This document shows positions 12,816 to 24,439 of a stretch of DNA of 39,740 nucleotides, piece by piece (position 1 is the stretch's first letter; each line of letters opens with the position of its first letter). A program made the position numbers and the translations under genes. Origin of the DNA: Penium margaritaceum (lineage: Eukaryota; Streptophyta; Zygnematophyceae; Desmidiales; Peniaceae); the NCBI GenBank assembly GCA_023375785.1, contig SZWC01003846.1, positions 10,110 through 49,849 of the forward strand, in the 5' to 3' direction. The notes under the pieces are model-generated. The model did not search any database, had not been told where the DNA came from, and worked only from the letters and a program-made list of their open reading frames with translations.

Positions 12816-13059
12816 GAAACACGGGTGCCAGAAACACAGTGGTCAGAACCACAGTGGTCAGAAACACAGTGGTCAGAAACACAGTGGTCATAAACACAGT
12901 GGTCAGGAACAAACTGCTAAGAAAGACAGTGGTCAGAAACACGGGTGCCAGAAACACAGTGGTCAGAACCACAGTGGTCAGAAACACAGTGGTCAGAAAC
13001 ACAGTGGTCATAAACACAGTGGTCAGGAACAAACTGCTAAGAAAGACAGTGGTCAGAAA
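12816..13059 (+). repeat. 120-bp (8-mer) doublet
   Basis: ACGGGTGCCAGAAAC occurs at 12821 and 12941. The rest of the block, including GGAACAAACTGCTAAGAAAG, is identical in both. A diverged relative of its end lies near 8305 in the first left super-repeat. Confidence 0.92.
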
Positions 13060-13081
13060 AACAGTGGTCATAAACCCAGTT

Positions 13082-13302
13082 GTCAGAAACACATTCGTCA
13101 GAAACACACAACTCAGAAACACACCGATCAGAAACACAGTGGTCAGAAACACTGTGGTCAGAAACACAGTGGTCAGACACACAGTGGTCAGAAACACATT
13201 CGTCAGAAACACACAACTCAGAAACACACCGATCAGAAACACAGTGGTCAGAAACACTGTGGTCAGAAACACAGTGGTCAGACACACAGTGGTCAGAAAC
13301 AC
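13082..13302 (+). repeat. 105-bp (7-mer) doublet
   Basis: ACATTCGTCAG occurs at 13091 and 13196, followed in both copies by ACACAACTCAG and ACACCGATCAG units. Confidence 0.92.
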
Positions 13303-13315
13303 TGTCATCAGAAAC

Positions 13316-13537
13316 ACACTGGTCAGAAACACAGCGGTCAGAAACGCAGTGGTAAGAAATACTGTAGTCAGAAACACAGTGGTCATAAACACAGTGGTCA
13401 TAAACACACTGGTCAGAAACACACTGGTCAGAAACACAGCGGTCAGAAACGCAGTGGTAAGAAATACTGTAGTCAGAAACACAGTGGTCATAAACACAGT
13501 GGTCATAAACACACTGGTCAGAAACACGGTGGTCAGA
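13316..13537 (+). repeat. 105-bp (7-mer) doublet
   Basis: ACAGCGGTCAGAAACGCAG occurs at 13331 and 13436, with GGTAAGAAATACTGTAG following in each copy. Confidence 0.92.
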
Positions 13538-14669
13538 AACACAGTGATCAGAAACAAAATTCTCAGAAACACACTGGTGAGAAACACAGTGGTCAGAAAC
13601 ACACTGGTCAGAAACACATTGGTCAGAAACACACTGGTCAGAAACACGGTGGTCAAAAACATAGTGGTCAGAAATACAGTGGTCAGAAACACACTGGTCT
13701 GAGGCACAGTGGTCAGAAACACACTGGTCAGAAACACGCTGGTCAGAAAGACAGTGGTCAGAAACACACTGGCCACAAACACAGTGGTCAAAAACACGCT
13801 GGTCAGAAACACAGTGGTCAGAAACACACTGGTCAGAAACACACTGGTCAGAAACACACTGGTCAGAAACACGGTGGTCAGAAACACGCTGGTCAGAAAC
13901 ACACTGGTCAGAAACACACATGTCAGAAATTCACTGGTCAGAAACACAGTGGTCAGAAACTCACTGGTCAGAAACATATTGGTCAGAAACACAGTGGTCA
14001 GAAACACATAGGTCAGAAGTATAGCGGTCATAAACATATTGGTCAGAAACATATTGGTCAGAAACACAGGGGTCAGAAACACAGTGGTCCGAAACACGCG
14101 GGTCGTAAACACACTTGTAAGAAACACACTGGTTAGAAACACACTGGTCAAAAATACAGTGGTCAGAAACACAGTGGTCAGAGACACAGTGGTCAGAAAC
14201 ACTGTGGTCAGAAACACACTGGTCAGAAATACAGTGGTCCGAAAAACACTGGTCAGAAACACACAGGTCCGAAACAAAGTGGTCAGAAACACACTAGTCA
14301 GAAGCACGGTGGTCAGAAACACAGTGGTCAGAAACACAGTGGTCAGAAACACACTGGTCAGAAATAGACTGGTCAGAAACACAGTGGTCAGAAACACAGT
14401 GGTCAGAAACATAGTGGTCAGAAACACAGTGGTCGGAAACACAGTGGTCAGAAACACAGTGGTCAGAAACACAGTGGACAGAAACATAGTGCTAAAAAAC
14501 ACATTGGTCAGAAACACACCGGTCAGGGGCACAGTGGTCAGAAACACAGTGATCAGAAACACAGTGTCAGAAAAACAGTGGTCAGACACACAGTGGTCAG
14601 AAACACACTGGTCGGAAACGCAGTGGTCAGAAACACTGTGGTCAGAAAGACAATGGTCAGAAACACAGT

Positions 14670-14920
14670 GGTCAGAAACACAGTGGTCAGAAACACAGTG
14701 GTCAGAAACACAGTGGTCACAAACACATTGGTCCAAAACACAGTGGTCAGAAACACAATGGTCAGAGACACAGTGTTCGGAAACACACTGGTCAGAAACA
14801 CAGTGGTCAGAAACACAGTGGTCAGAAACACAGTGGTCACAAACACATTGGTCCAAAACACAGTGGTCAGAAACACAATGGTCAGAGACACAGTGTTCGG
14901 AAACACACTGGTCAGAAACA
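14670..14920 (+). repeat. 120-bp (8-mer) doublet
   Basis: GGTCACAAACACATTGGTCC occurs near 14715 and 14835. GGTCAGAGACACAGTGTTCG follows in both copies. Confidence 0.92.
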
Positions 14921-15267
14921 GAGTGGTCAGAAACACAGTGGTCAGAAACACGGTGGTCAGACACACAGTGGTCAGAAACGCAGCTGTCAGAATCACAATG
15001 GTTAGAAACACAGTGGTAAGAAACACAGTGGTGAGAATCACAGTGGTCAGAAACACACTGGTCAGAAACACAGTGGTCAGAAACACATGTTTCAGAAACA
15101 CACTGGTCAGAAACAGACTGGTCCAAAACAAAGTGTTCAGAAACACACTGGTCAGAGAAACACTGGCCAGAAGCACACTGGTCAGAAACATACTGGTCAG
15201 AAACACACTGGTCAGAACCACAGTGGTTAGAAAGACACTGGTCAGAAACACAGTGGTCAGAAACACT

Positions 15268-15518
15268 GTGGTCAGAAACACAGTGGTCAGAAACACACTG
15301 GTCAGAAACAGAGTGGTCAGAAACATTGTGGTCAGAAACACTGTGGTCAGAAACAAACTGGTCAGAGTCACATTGGTCAGAAACACAGTGGTCAGAAACA
15401 CAGTGGTCAGAAACACACTGGTCAGAAACAGAGTGGTCAGAAACATTGTGGTCAGAAACACTGTGGTCAGAAACAAACTGGTCAGAGTCACATTGGTCAG
15501 AAACACAGTGGTCAGAAA
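15268..15518 (+). repeat. 120-bp (8-mer) doublet
   Basis: The sixty bases from 15301 and 15421 are identical, with AAACATTGTGG, AAACACTGTGG, AAACAAACTGG and AGAGTCACATTGG units in order. Confidence 0.92.
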
Positions 15519-15720
15519 GACACTCGTCCGAAACACTGTGGTCAGAAACACAGTGGTAAGAAACACACTTGTCAGAAACGCACTGGTCAGAACACAATGG
15601 TCATACACACAATGGTCAGACACAGCCTGGTCAGGAACACACTGGTCATAAACACACTGGTCAGAAACATACTGGTCGTAAAAACACGGTGGTTAGAAAC
15701 ACAGTAGTCAGAAACACACT

Positions 15721-15933
15721 GTCAGAAACACACTGGTCGGAAACACAGTGCTCAGAAACACACAGGTCAGAAACACAGTGGTCAGAAACACATTGGTCAG
15801 AAACACACTCTTAAGAAACACAGTGGTCAGAAACACACTGGTCGGAAACACAGTGCTCAGAAACACACAGGTCAGAAACACAGTGGTCAGAAACACATTG
15901 GTCAGAAACACACTCTTAAGAAACACAGTGGTC
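15721..15933 (+). repeat. 105-bp (7-mer) doublet
   Basis: GTCGGAAACACAGTGCTCAG begins at 15736 and 15841. CACTCTTAAGAAAC follows in both copies. Confidence 0.92.
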
Positions 15934-16614
15934 CGAAACACAGTGGTCAGAAACACAGTGGTCATAAACAGTGGTCAGAAACACAGAAGTCAGAAACACA
16001 GTGGTCACAAACATAGTGGTCAGAAAAACATTGGTCAGGAACACGATGGTCAGAAAGACAGTGACAAGAAACACAGTGGTCAGAAACACAGTGGCCAGAA
16101 TCACAGTGGTCAGAAACACAGTGGTCAGAAACACAGTGGTGAGAATCACAGTTGTCAGAAACACACTGGTCAGAAACACGGTGGTCAGAAACACACTGGT
16201 CAGAAACACACTGGTCAGAAACACACTGTTCAGAAACAAATTGGTCCGAAACACACTGGTCAGAAACACATTGGCCAGGAACACACTGGTCATAAACACA
16301 CTGGTCAGAAACACACTGGTCAGTAACACAGTGGTCAGAAACAAAGTGGTCAGAAACACACTGGTCAGGAACACGGTGGTCAGAAACATATTGGTCATAA
16401 CACACTGGTCAGAAACACACTGGTCAGAGGCACAGTGGTCAGAAACGCAGCGGTCAGAAACACACTGGTCAGAAACACTGTGGTCAGAAACACAGTGGTG
16501 AGAAATACACTGGTCAGAAAAGCAGTGGTCAGAAACATAGTTGTCAGAAACACAGTGGTCAGATGCACACTGGTCAATAACACACTGTTCAGAAATAACG
16601 TGGTCAGAAACACA

Positions 16615-16855
16615 CTGGTCAGAAACGCAGTGGTCACAATTCGGTGGTCGGAAACACGCTGGTCAGAAAAACTGTGGTCAGAAACACAGTGGTCAGAAAC
16701 ACAGTGGTCAGAAACACGGTGGTCAGAAACACACTGGTCAGAAACGCAGTGGTCACAATTCGGTGGTCGGAAACACGCTGGTCAGAAAAACTGTGGTCAG
16801 AAACACAGTGGTCAGAAACACAGTGGTCAGAAACACGGTGGTCAGAAACACACTG
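16615..16855 (+). repeat. 119-bp doublet
   Basis: The 14-bp unit TGGTCACAATTCGG marks both copies (CACAATTCGG at 16635 and 16754). The period is eight units minus one base. Confidence 0.9.
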
Positions 16856-16867
16856 CTCAGAGACACA

Positions 16868-17091
16868 GTGGTCAGAAACACAGTGGTTAGAGACACACTG
16901 GTCAGAAAAACAGTGGTCAGAGACATAGTGGTCACAAACACAGTGGTCAGAAACACACTGGTCAGAAACACAGTGGTCAGAAACACAGTGGTTAGAGACA
17001 CACTGGTCAGAAAAACAGTGGTCAGAGACATAGTGGTCACAAACACAGTGGTCAGAAACACACTGGTCAGAAACACAGTGGTCAGAAACAC
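16868..17091 (+). repeat. 105-bp (7-mer) doublet
   Basis: GTTAGAGACACACTGG occurs at 16886 and 16991, followed by AGAAAAACAG, AGAGACATAG and GGTCACAAAC units in both copies. Confidence 0.92.
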
Positions 17092-17888
17092 TCTGGTCAG
17101 AATCACACTGGTCAGAAACACACTAATCACAAACACAGTGGTCAGAAATACAGTGGTGAGAAACACTCTGGTCATAAACACAGTAGCCAGAAACACAGTG
17201 ATCAGAAACACGCTGGTCAGAAACACACCGGTCAGAAACACATTGGTCAAAAACACAGTGGTCAGAAACACACTGATCAGAAACACAGTGGTCAGAAACA
17301 CAGCGGTCAGAAACACACTGGCCAGAAACACACTGGTCAGGAACACAGTGGTCAGAGACACAGTGGTCAGAAACACATTGGTCAGAATCACAGTGGTCAG
17401 AAACACAGTGGTCAGAAGCACAGTGGTCAGAAACACAGTGCGCAGCAACACATTGGTAAGAAACACAGTCGTCAGAAACACAGTGGTCAGAAACACAGTG
17501 GTCAGAAACGCAGTGGTCGGAAACACAGTGGTCAGAAACACAATGGTGAGAAACACATTGGTCAGGAACACAGTGGTCAGAAATACGATGGTCAGAAACA
17601 CAGTGGTCAGAAACACATTGGTCATAAACGCAGTGGTCAGAATCACAGTGGTCAAAAACACAGTGGTCAGAAACACAGTGGTGAGACGCACAGTGGTCAG
17701 AAACACACTGCTCAGAAACACATTGGTCAGAAACACACTGGTCAGAAACACACTGGTCAGATCCACAGCGGTCAGAAACACACTGGTAAGAAACACACTG
17801 GGCAGAGACACACTGGTCAGAAGCACACTGGTCAGAAATACACTGGTCAGAAACAAGGTGGTTAGAAACACACTGGTCAAAAACACAG

Positions 17889-18137
17889 TGGTCAGAAACA
17901 CAGTGGTCAGAAACACACAGGTGAGAAACACACTGGTCACTGGCACAGAGGTCAGAAACACAGAAGTCATAAACACTGTGGTCAGAGACACAGTGTGAGA
18001 AACACACTGGTCAGAAACACAGTGGTCAGAAACACACAGGTGAGAAACACACTGGTCACTGGCACAGAGGTCAGAAACACAGAAGTCATAAACACTGTGG
18101 TCAGAGACACAGTGTGAGAAACACACTGGTCAGAAAC
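17889..18137 (+). repeat. 119-bp doublet
   Basis: TGGCACAGAGG recurs with its first base at 17941 and 18060. Both copies carry CAGAAGTCATAAACACTG and the 14-bp TGTGAGAAACACAC unit. Confidence 0.9.
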
Positions 18138-18139
18138 GC

Positions 18140-18372
18140 AGTGGTCAGAAACACAGTGGTCATAAACACAGTGGTCAGAAACACACAGGTCAGAAACACA
18201 CTGGTCAGCAACACACTGGTCAGAAACACGGTGGTTAGAAACATAGTTGTCAGAAACACAGTGGTCATAAACACAGTGGTCAGAAACACACAGGTCAGAA
18301 ACACACTGGTCAGCAACACACTGGTCAGAAACACGGTGGTTAGAAACATAGTTGTCAGAAACACAGTGGTCA
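18140..18372 (+). repeat. 105-bp (7-mer) doublet
   Basis: GGTCAGCAACACACTGG recurs (CAGCAACAC at 18206 and 18311), followed by CACGGTGGTTAG and CATAGTTGTCAG in both copies. Confidence 0.9.
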
Positions 18373-18625
18373 GAAACGCACTGATCAGAAACACAGTGGT
18401 TGGAGCACACTGGTCAGAAACACAGTAGTCAGAAACACGGTGGACAGAAGCACAGTGGTCAGAAACGCAGTTGTCAGAAACACACTGGTCAGAAACACAG
18501 TGGTCAGAAACGCACTGATCAGAAACACAGTGGTTGGAGCACACTGGTCAGAAACACAGTAGTCAGAAACACGGTGGACAGAAGCACAGTGGTCAGAAAC
18601 GCAGTTGTCAGAAACACACTGGTCC
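18361..18625 (+). repeat. 134-bp doublet
   Basis: The 14-bp unit TGGTTGGAGCACAC recurs (GAGCACAC at 18403 and 18537), with GCACTGATCAG upstream and GGTGGACAGAAGCACAG downstream in both copies. Confidence 0.9.
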
Positions 18626-18639
18626 GAAACACAGTGGTC

Positions 18640-18920
18640 AGAAACACACTGGTCAGAAACACAGTGGTCAGAAACACACTGGTCAGAACACAGTGGTCAG
18701 AAACACAGTGGTCAGAAACACACTGGTCAGAAACACATTGGTCAGAACCACAGCGGTCAGAAACACACTGGTCAGAAACACACTGGTCAGAAACACAGTG
18801 GTCAGAAACACACTGGTCAGAACACAGTGGTCAGAAACACAGTGGTCAGAAACACACTGGTCAGAAACACATTGGTCAGAACCACAGCGGTCAGAAACAC
18901 ACTGGTCAGAAACACACTGG
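18640..18920 (+). repeat. 134-bp doublet
   Basis: GGTCAGAACACAGTGG (one A lost) recurs at about 18681 and 18815, with an ACATTGG unit and an ACCACAGCGG unit following in both copies. Confidence 0.88.
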
Positions 18921-19128
18921 GCAGACACACACTGGTCAGAAGCACACTGGTCAGAAACACAGTGGATATAAACACACTGGTCAAAAACACAGTGGTCAAA
19001 AACACAGTGGTCAGAAACACACTGGGCAGACACACACTGGTCAGAAGCACACTGGTCAGAAACACAGTGGATATAAACACACTGGTCAAAAACACAGTGG
19101 TCAAAAACACAGTGGTCAGAAACACACT
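18906..19128 (+). repeat. 105-bp (7-mer) doublet
   Basis: CTGGGCAGACACACACTGG recurs (GCAGACAC at 18921 and 19026), with GTGGATATAAACACAC following in both copies. Confidence 0.9.
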
Positions 19129-20130
19129 GATGAGAAATACACTAGTCACTGGCACAGTGGTCAGAAACGAAGAAGTCAGAAACACTGTGGTCAGAAACAC
19201 AGTGGTGAGAAACACACTGGTCAGAAACACAGTGGTCAGAAACACAGTGGTCAGAACACAGGGGTCAGAAACACACAGGTCATAAACACACTGGTCAGAA
19301 ACACACTGGTAAGAAACACGGTGGTTAGAAACACGGGTACCAGAAACACAGTGGTCAGAAACGCACTGATCAGAAACACAGTGGTGAGAGCACACTGGTC
19401 AGAAACACAGTAGTCAGAAACACAGTGGTCAGAAACACAGTGGTGAGAAACACACTGGTCAGAAACACAGTGGTCAGAAACACACTGGGCAGACACACAC
19501 TGGTCAGAAGCACACTGGTCAGAAACACAGTGGATATAAACACACTGGTCAAAAACACAGTGGTCAAAAACACAGTGGTCAGAAACACACTGATGAGAAA
19601 TTCACTAGTCACTGGCACAGTGGTCAGAAACGAAGAAGTCAGAAACACAGTGGTCAGAAACACAGTGGTGAGAAACACACTGGTCAGAAACACAGTGGTC
19701 AGAAACACACTGGGCAGACACACACTGGTCAGAAGCACACTGGTCAGAAACACAGTGGATATAAACACACTGGTCAAAAACACAGTGGTCAAAAACACAG
19801 TGGTCAGAAACACACTGATGAGAAATTCACTAGTCACTGGCACAGTGGTCAGAAACGAAGAAGTCAGAAACACAGTGGTCAGAAACACAGTGGTGAGAAA
19901 CTCACTGGTCAGAAACGCAGTGGTCAGAAACACAGTGGTCAGAACACAGGGGTCAGAAACACACAGGTCATAAACACACTGGTCAGAAACACACTGGTAA
20001 GAAACACGGTGGTTAGAAACACGGGTACCAGAAACACAGTGGTCAGAAACGCACTGATCAGAAACACAGTGGTGAGAGCACACTGGTCAGAAACACAGTA
20101 GTCAGAAACACAGTGGTCAGAAACACAGTG
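19026..20130 (+). repeat. Duplication with 688-bp offset (copies 19026-19442 and 19714-20130)
   Basis: The series GCAGACAC, GTGGATATAAAC, CACTGATGAGAAAT, CACTGGCACAG, CGAAGAAGTCAG, AACACAGGGGTC, GGGTACCAG and GTGAGAGCACAC appears in both copies (AGGGGTC at about 19261 and 19949; GAGCACAC at 19388 and 20076). The copies differ at a handful of positions, such as GAAATACAC versus GAAATTCAC. The first half of the second copy is itself part of a 225-bp doublet. Confidence 0.88.
19421..19900 (+). repeat. 225-bp (15-mer) doublet
   Basis: The markers GCAGACACACAC (19489, 19714), GTGGATATAAACAC and CGAAGAAGTCAG are repeated with an exact 225-bp spacing. The match ends where AAACACAC becomes AAACTCAC. 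Confidence 0.9.
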
Positions 20131-21657
20131 GTCAGAAACGCAGTTGTCAGAAACACACTGGTCCGGAACACAGTGGTCAGAAACACACTGGTCGGAAACA
20201 CAGTGGTGAGAAACACACTGGTCAGAACACAGTGGTCAGAAACACAGTGGTCAGAAACACACTGGTCAGAAACACACTGGTCAGAAACACAATGGTCAGA
20301 AACACACTGTTCAGACACACAGTGGTCAGAAACACATTGGTCAGAAACACACTGGTCAGAAACACACTGTTCAGAATCACACTGGTGAGAAACACGGTGG
20401 TCAGAAACACACTGGTCAGAAACACGGTGGTCAGAAACACAGTGGTCAGAAACACACCGGTCAGAAACACAGTGGTCCTAGAAACAGTGGTCAGAAACAC
20501 AGTGGTCAGAACCACAGTGTTCAGAAACACAGTGGTCAGAAACACAGTTGTCAGAAACACAGTCGTCAGAAACAGAGCGGTCAGAAACACAGTGGTCAGA
20601 ATCACACTGGTCAGAAACACACTGGTCAGAAACACAGTGGTGAGAATGCCAGTGGTCAGAAACCCACTGGTCAGAAACACAGTGGTCAGAAACACACTGG
20701 TCAGAAAAGACAATGGTCAGAAACACACTGGTCAGAGACATATTGGTCAGAAACACAGAGGTCATAAACACACTGGTCAGAAAGACACTGGTCATAAACA
20801 CACTGGTCAAAAACACAGTGGCTAAAAACACAGTGGTCAGAAACACAGTGGTCAGAAACACAGTGGTCAGAAACACACTGGTCAGAAACACACTGGTCAT
20901 ACACACAGTGGTCAGACACACACTGGTCAGAAAAACACTTGTCAGAAACACAGTGGTCAGAAACTTAGTGCTCAGAAACATACTGGTCAGAAATGCACTT
21001 GTCAGAGGCACGGTGGTCAGAAACACAGTGGTCAGAAACACACTGGTCAGAAACACGGTGGTCAGAAACACAGAGGTCAGAAACACAGTGGTCAGAAACA
21101 CACTGGTCAGAAACAAACTGGTCAGAAACACACTGGTCAGAAACACATTGGTCAGAAACACAGTGGTTAGAAACACAGTGGTCAGAAACACAGTGGTCAG
21201 AAACACATTGGTCAGAAACACAGTGGTTAGAAACACAGTGGTCAGAAACACAGTGGTCAGAAACACACTGGTCAGAAACTTTGTGGTCAGAAACACAGTG
21301 GTCAGAAACACAATAGTCAGAAACACACTGGTCAGAAACGCAGTGGTCAGAAACACACTGGTTAAAACCACACTGGTCAGAAACACAGTGGTCAGAGACA
21401 CATTGGTCAGAAACACAGTATTCACAAACACAGTGGTGAGAAACACACTGGTTAGAAACACAGTGGTCAGAAATACACCGGTCAAAAACACACTGGTCAG
21501 AACCACATTGGTCAGAAACACACTGGTCAGAAAGATACGGGTCAGAAACACAATGGTCAGAAACACACTGGTCAGAAACACACAGGTCAGAAACACAGTG
21601 GTCAGAAACACAGTGGTCAGAAACACACTGGTCATAAACATAGTGGTCAGAAAAACA

Positions 21658-22317
21658 GTGGTCAGAAAGACAGTGGTCGGAAACACAGTGGTCTGAAACA
21701 CATTGGTCATAAACACAGTGGTCAGAAACATGATGGACAGAGACACACCGGTCAGAAACACACTGGTCAGAAAGACAGTGGTCGGAAACACAGTGGTCTG
21801 AAACACATTGGTCATAAACACAGTGGTCAGAAACATGATGGACAGAGACACACCGGTCAGAAACACACTGGTCAGAAAGACAGTGGTCGGAAACACAGTG
21901 GTCTGAAACACATTGGTCATAAACACAGTGGTCAGAAACATGATGGACAGAGACACACCGGTCAGAAACACACTGGTCAGAAAGACAGTGGTCGGAAACA
22001 CAGTGGTCTGAAACACATTGGTCATAAACACAGTGGTCAGAAACATGATGGACAGAGACACACCGGTCAGAAACACACTGGTCAGAAAGACAGTGGTCGG
22101 AAACACAGTGGTCTGAAACACATTGGTCATAAACACAGTGGTCAGAAACATGATGGACAGAGACACACCGGTCAGAAACACACTGGTCAGAAAGACAGTG
22201 GTCGGAAACACAGTGGTCTGAAACACATTGGTCATAAACACAGTGGTCAGAAACATGATGGACAGAGACACACCGGTCAGAAACACACTGGTCAGAAAGA
22301 CAGTGGTCGGAAACACA
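21658..22317 (+). repeat. 105-bp (7-mer) higher-order array, about 6.3 copies
   Basis: Seven units form a block whose CAGTGGTCGGAAACACAG marker starts at 21671, 21776, 21881, 21986, 22091 and 22196, with a last partial block at 22301. Each block also holds GGTCTGAAACACATTGG, a CATGATGGACAG unit and an ACACCGG unit. The six full blocks look identical. No equivalent array is seen in super-repeat copies B or C. At the corresponding place in copy B the assembly is interrupted by N. Confidence 0.95.
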
Positions 22318-22544
22318 TTTGTCAGAAACACACTGGTCAGAAACACAGTGGTCGAATACACGGTGGTTAGAAACACAGTGGTAAAAAACAATGTGGTCAG
22401 AAACCCAGTGGTCATAAACACACTGGTCAAAAAGACAGAGGTCAGAAACAGAGTGGTCAGAAACACAGTGGTCAGAAACACAGTTGTCAGAAACACAGTG
22501 GTCAGAAACACAGTGTTCAGAAACACACTGGTCAGAGACACGGT

Positions 22545-22790
22545 GGTTAGAAACACAGTGGTCAGAAACACAGTGGTAAAAAACACAGTGATCAGAAACA
22601 CGGTGGTCAGAAACTGCGTGGTAAAAAGCACTGTGGTCAGAAGCACACTGGTCAGAAACACAGTGGTTAGAAACACAGTGGTCAGAAACACAGTGGTAAA
22701 AAACACAGTGATCAGAAACACGGTGGTCAGAAACTGCGTGGTAAAAAGCACTGTGGTCAGAAGCACACTGGTCAGAAACAAAGTGGTCAG
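22545..22790 (+). repeat. 120-bp (8-mer) doublet
   Basis: The lines starting at 22561 and 22681 are identical. Markers are GGTAAAAAACACAGTGATC and AAACTGCGTGGTAAAAAGC, each found twice 120 bp apart. A related AAACTGCGTGG unit is present once near 33399 in copy C. Confidence 0.9.
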
Positions 22791-23619
22791 AAACACAATG
22801 GTCAGCAACACATTGATCAAAAACACAGTGGTCAGAAACACACTGGTGAGAAACACACTGGTCAGAAACACACTGGTAAGAAACACACTGGTTAGAGACA
22901 CAATGGTCAGAAAAACAGTGATCAGAAACACACTGCTCAGAAACGCAGTGGTCATAAACAGAGTGGTGAAAAAACAACGTGGTCAGAAACACACTGGTCA
23001 GAAATACAGTGGTCAGAACCACAGTGGTCAGAAACACAGTGGTCAGAAACACATTCATCAGAAACACACTGGTCAGAAACTCACTGGACAGAAACACAGT
23101 GGTCACAAACACTCTGCTCAGAAGCACAGTGGTCAGAAACACAGTGGTCGGAAACCTAGTAGTCGGAAACACAGTTGTCAGAAACACACTGTTCAGAAAC
23201 ACACCGATCGGAAACACAGTGGTAAGAAACACAGTGGTCAGAAACACTGGGGTCAGAACCACGATGGTCAGAAACACAGTGCTCAGAAACACTGTCGTAA
23301 GAAACACACTGGTCAAAAATACAGTGGTCAGAAACACAGTGGTCAGAAACACAGTAGTGAGAAACACAGTTGTCAGAAACACAGTGGTCAGAAACACAGT
23401 GGTCAGAAACACACTGGTGAGAAACACACTGGTCACTGGCACAGTGGTCAGAAACACATAAGTCAGAAACACTGTGGTCAGAAACACAGTGGTGAGAAAC
23501 ACACTGGTCAGAAACGCAGTGGTCAGAAACACAGTGGTCATAAACACAGTGATCAGAAACACACATGTCAAAAACACATTGGTCAGAAACACGGTGGTTA
23601 GAAACACAGTTGTCAGAAA

Positions 23620-23825
23620 CACAGTGGTCAGAAACGCACTGATCAGAAACACAGTGGTCGGAGTACACTGGTCAGAAACACAGTAGTCAGAAACACGGTG
23701 GTCAAAAACACGGTGGTCAGAATTGCAGTTGTCAGAAACACAGTGGTCGGAGTACACTGGTCAGAAACACAGTAGTCAGAAACACGGTGGTCAAAAACAC
23801 GGTGGTCAGAATTGCAGTTGTCAGA
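23620..23825 (+). repeat. 89-bp doublet at GAGTACAC
   Basis: GGTCGGAGTACACTGG recurs (GAGTACAC at 23661 and 23750). The period is six units minus one base. AATTGCAGTTGTCAG follows in both copies. GAGTACAC is a one-base variant of the GAGCACAC mark used elsewhere. Confidence 0.88.
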
Positions 23826-24034
23826 AACACACTGGTCCGAAACACAGTGGTCAAAAACACACTGGTCAGAAACACAGTGGTCACAAACACACTGGTCAGA
23901 ACACAGTGGTCAGAAACACGGTGGTCAGAAACACACTGGTCAGAAACACACTGGTCAGAACCACATCGGTCAGAAACACAATGGTCAGAAACACACTGGG
24001 CAGACACACACTGGTCACAAGCACACTGGTCAGA

Positions 24035-24262
24035 AACACGCTGGTCAGAAACACAGTGGATAGAAACACACTGGTCAAAAACACAGTGGCCAGAAACACA
24101 GTGGTCAGAAACACACTGGTGAGAAACACACTGGTCACTGGCACAGTGGTCAGAAACACAGTGGATAGAAACACACTGGTCAAAAACACAGTGGCCAGAA
24201 ACACAGTGGTCAGAAACACACTGGTGAGAAACACACTGGTCACTGGCACAGTGGTCAGACAC
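24035..24262 (+). repeat. 105-bp (7-mer) doublet
   Basis: GTGGATAGAAACACACTGG occurs at 24056 and 24161, followed by a GTGGCCAG unit and CACTGGCACAGTGG in both copies. Confidence 0.88.
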
Positions 24263-24439
24263 ACAGAAGTCAGAAACACTGTGGTCAGAAACACAATGGT
24301 GAGAAACACACTGGTCAGAAACGCAGTGGTCAGAAACACAGTGGTCATAAACACAGGGGTCAGAAACACACAGTTCATAAACACACTGGTCAGAAACACA
24401 CTGGTCAGAAACACGGTGGTTAGAAACACGGGTATCAGA

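Larger units (their letters stand above)
10500..14100 (+). repeat. Left super-repeat, copy 2
   Basis: This is colinear with 5427-9100 by the shared rare units listed there. It differs by its own doublets (at 11.1, 11.8, 12.4, 12.8, 13.1 and 13.3 kb) and by scattered substitutions. No gene is present. The right boundary is a judgement: shared markers are last seen near 13975. Confidence 0.78.
14101..17888 (+). repeat. Monomeric units with scattered doublets
   Basis: No gene. Besides the doublets listed separately, this stretch holds diverged units and several register slips at 14565, 15587, 15675, 15708, 15960, 16395, 16635 and 16754. No long colinear match with either super-repeat series was found by eye, but weak matches could be missed. 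Confidence 0.75.
17889..20130 (+). repeat. Indel-rich cassette cluster 1
   Basis: This is a run of overlapping 105-225 bp duplications containing many 14-bp units: GTGTGAGAAACACAC, TGGTTGGAGCACAC, GGTCAGAACACAGTGG and GTGAGAGCACAC. The register slips about twelve times here. The same combination of marks (GAGCACAC, then CAGTAGTCAG, then a GCAGTTGTCAG unit, then GGTCAGAACACAG) recurs near 23.6-25.0 kb and 28.4-30.2 kb. This looks like a cassette of 0.7-1 kb that has been copied around the right half of the window. Confidence 0.8.

Noticed and set aside
12610..14136. Plus-strand GQKHSGQKHTGQKH repeats resembling the TGEKP linker of C2H2 zinc-finger proteins
   Set aside because: No cysteines and no 28-residue finger spacing occur. 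The likeness comes from the HTG(Q)K pentapeptide of the satellite alone.
12556..15597. Minus-strand open frame of 1,013 codons that changes from CVSDH to VFLTT repeats
   Set aside because: The switch of pentapeptide within one frame is caused by a one-base indel in the DNA repeat near 14565, which a real coding repeat would not tolerate so freely.
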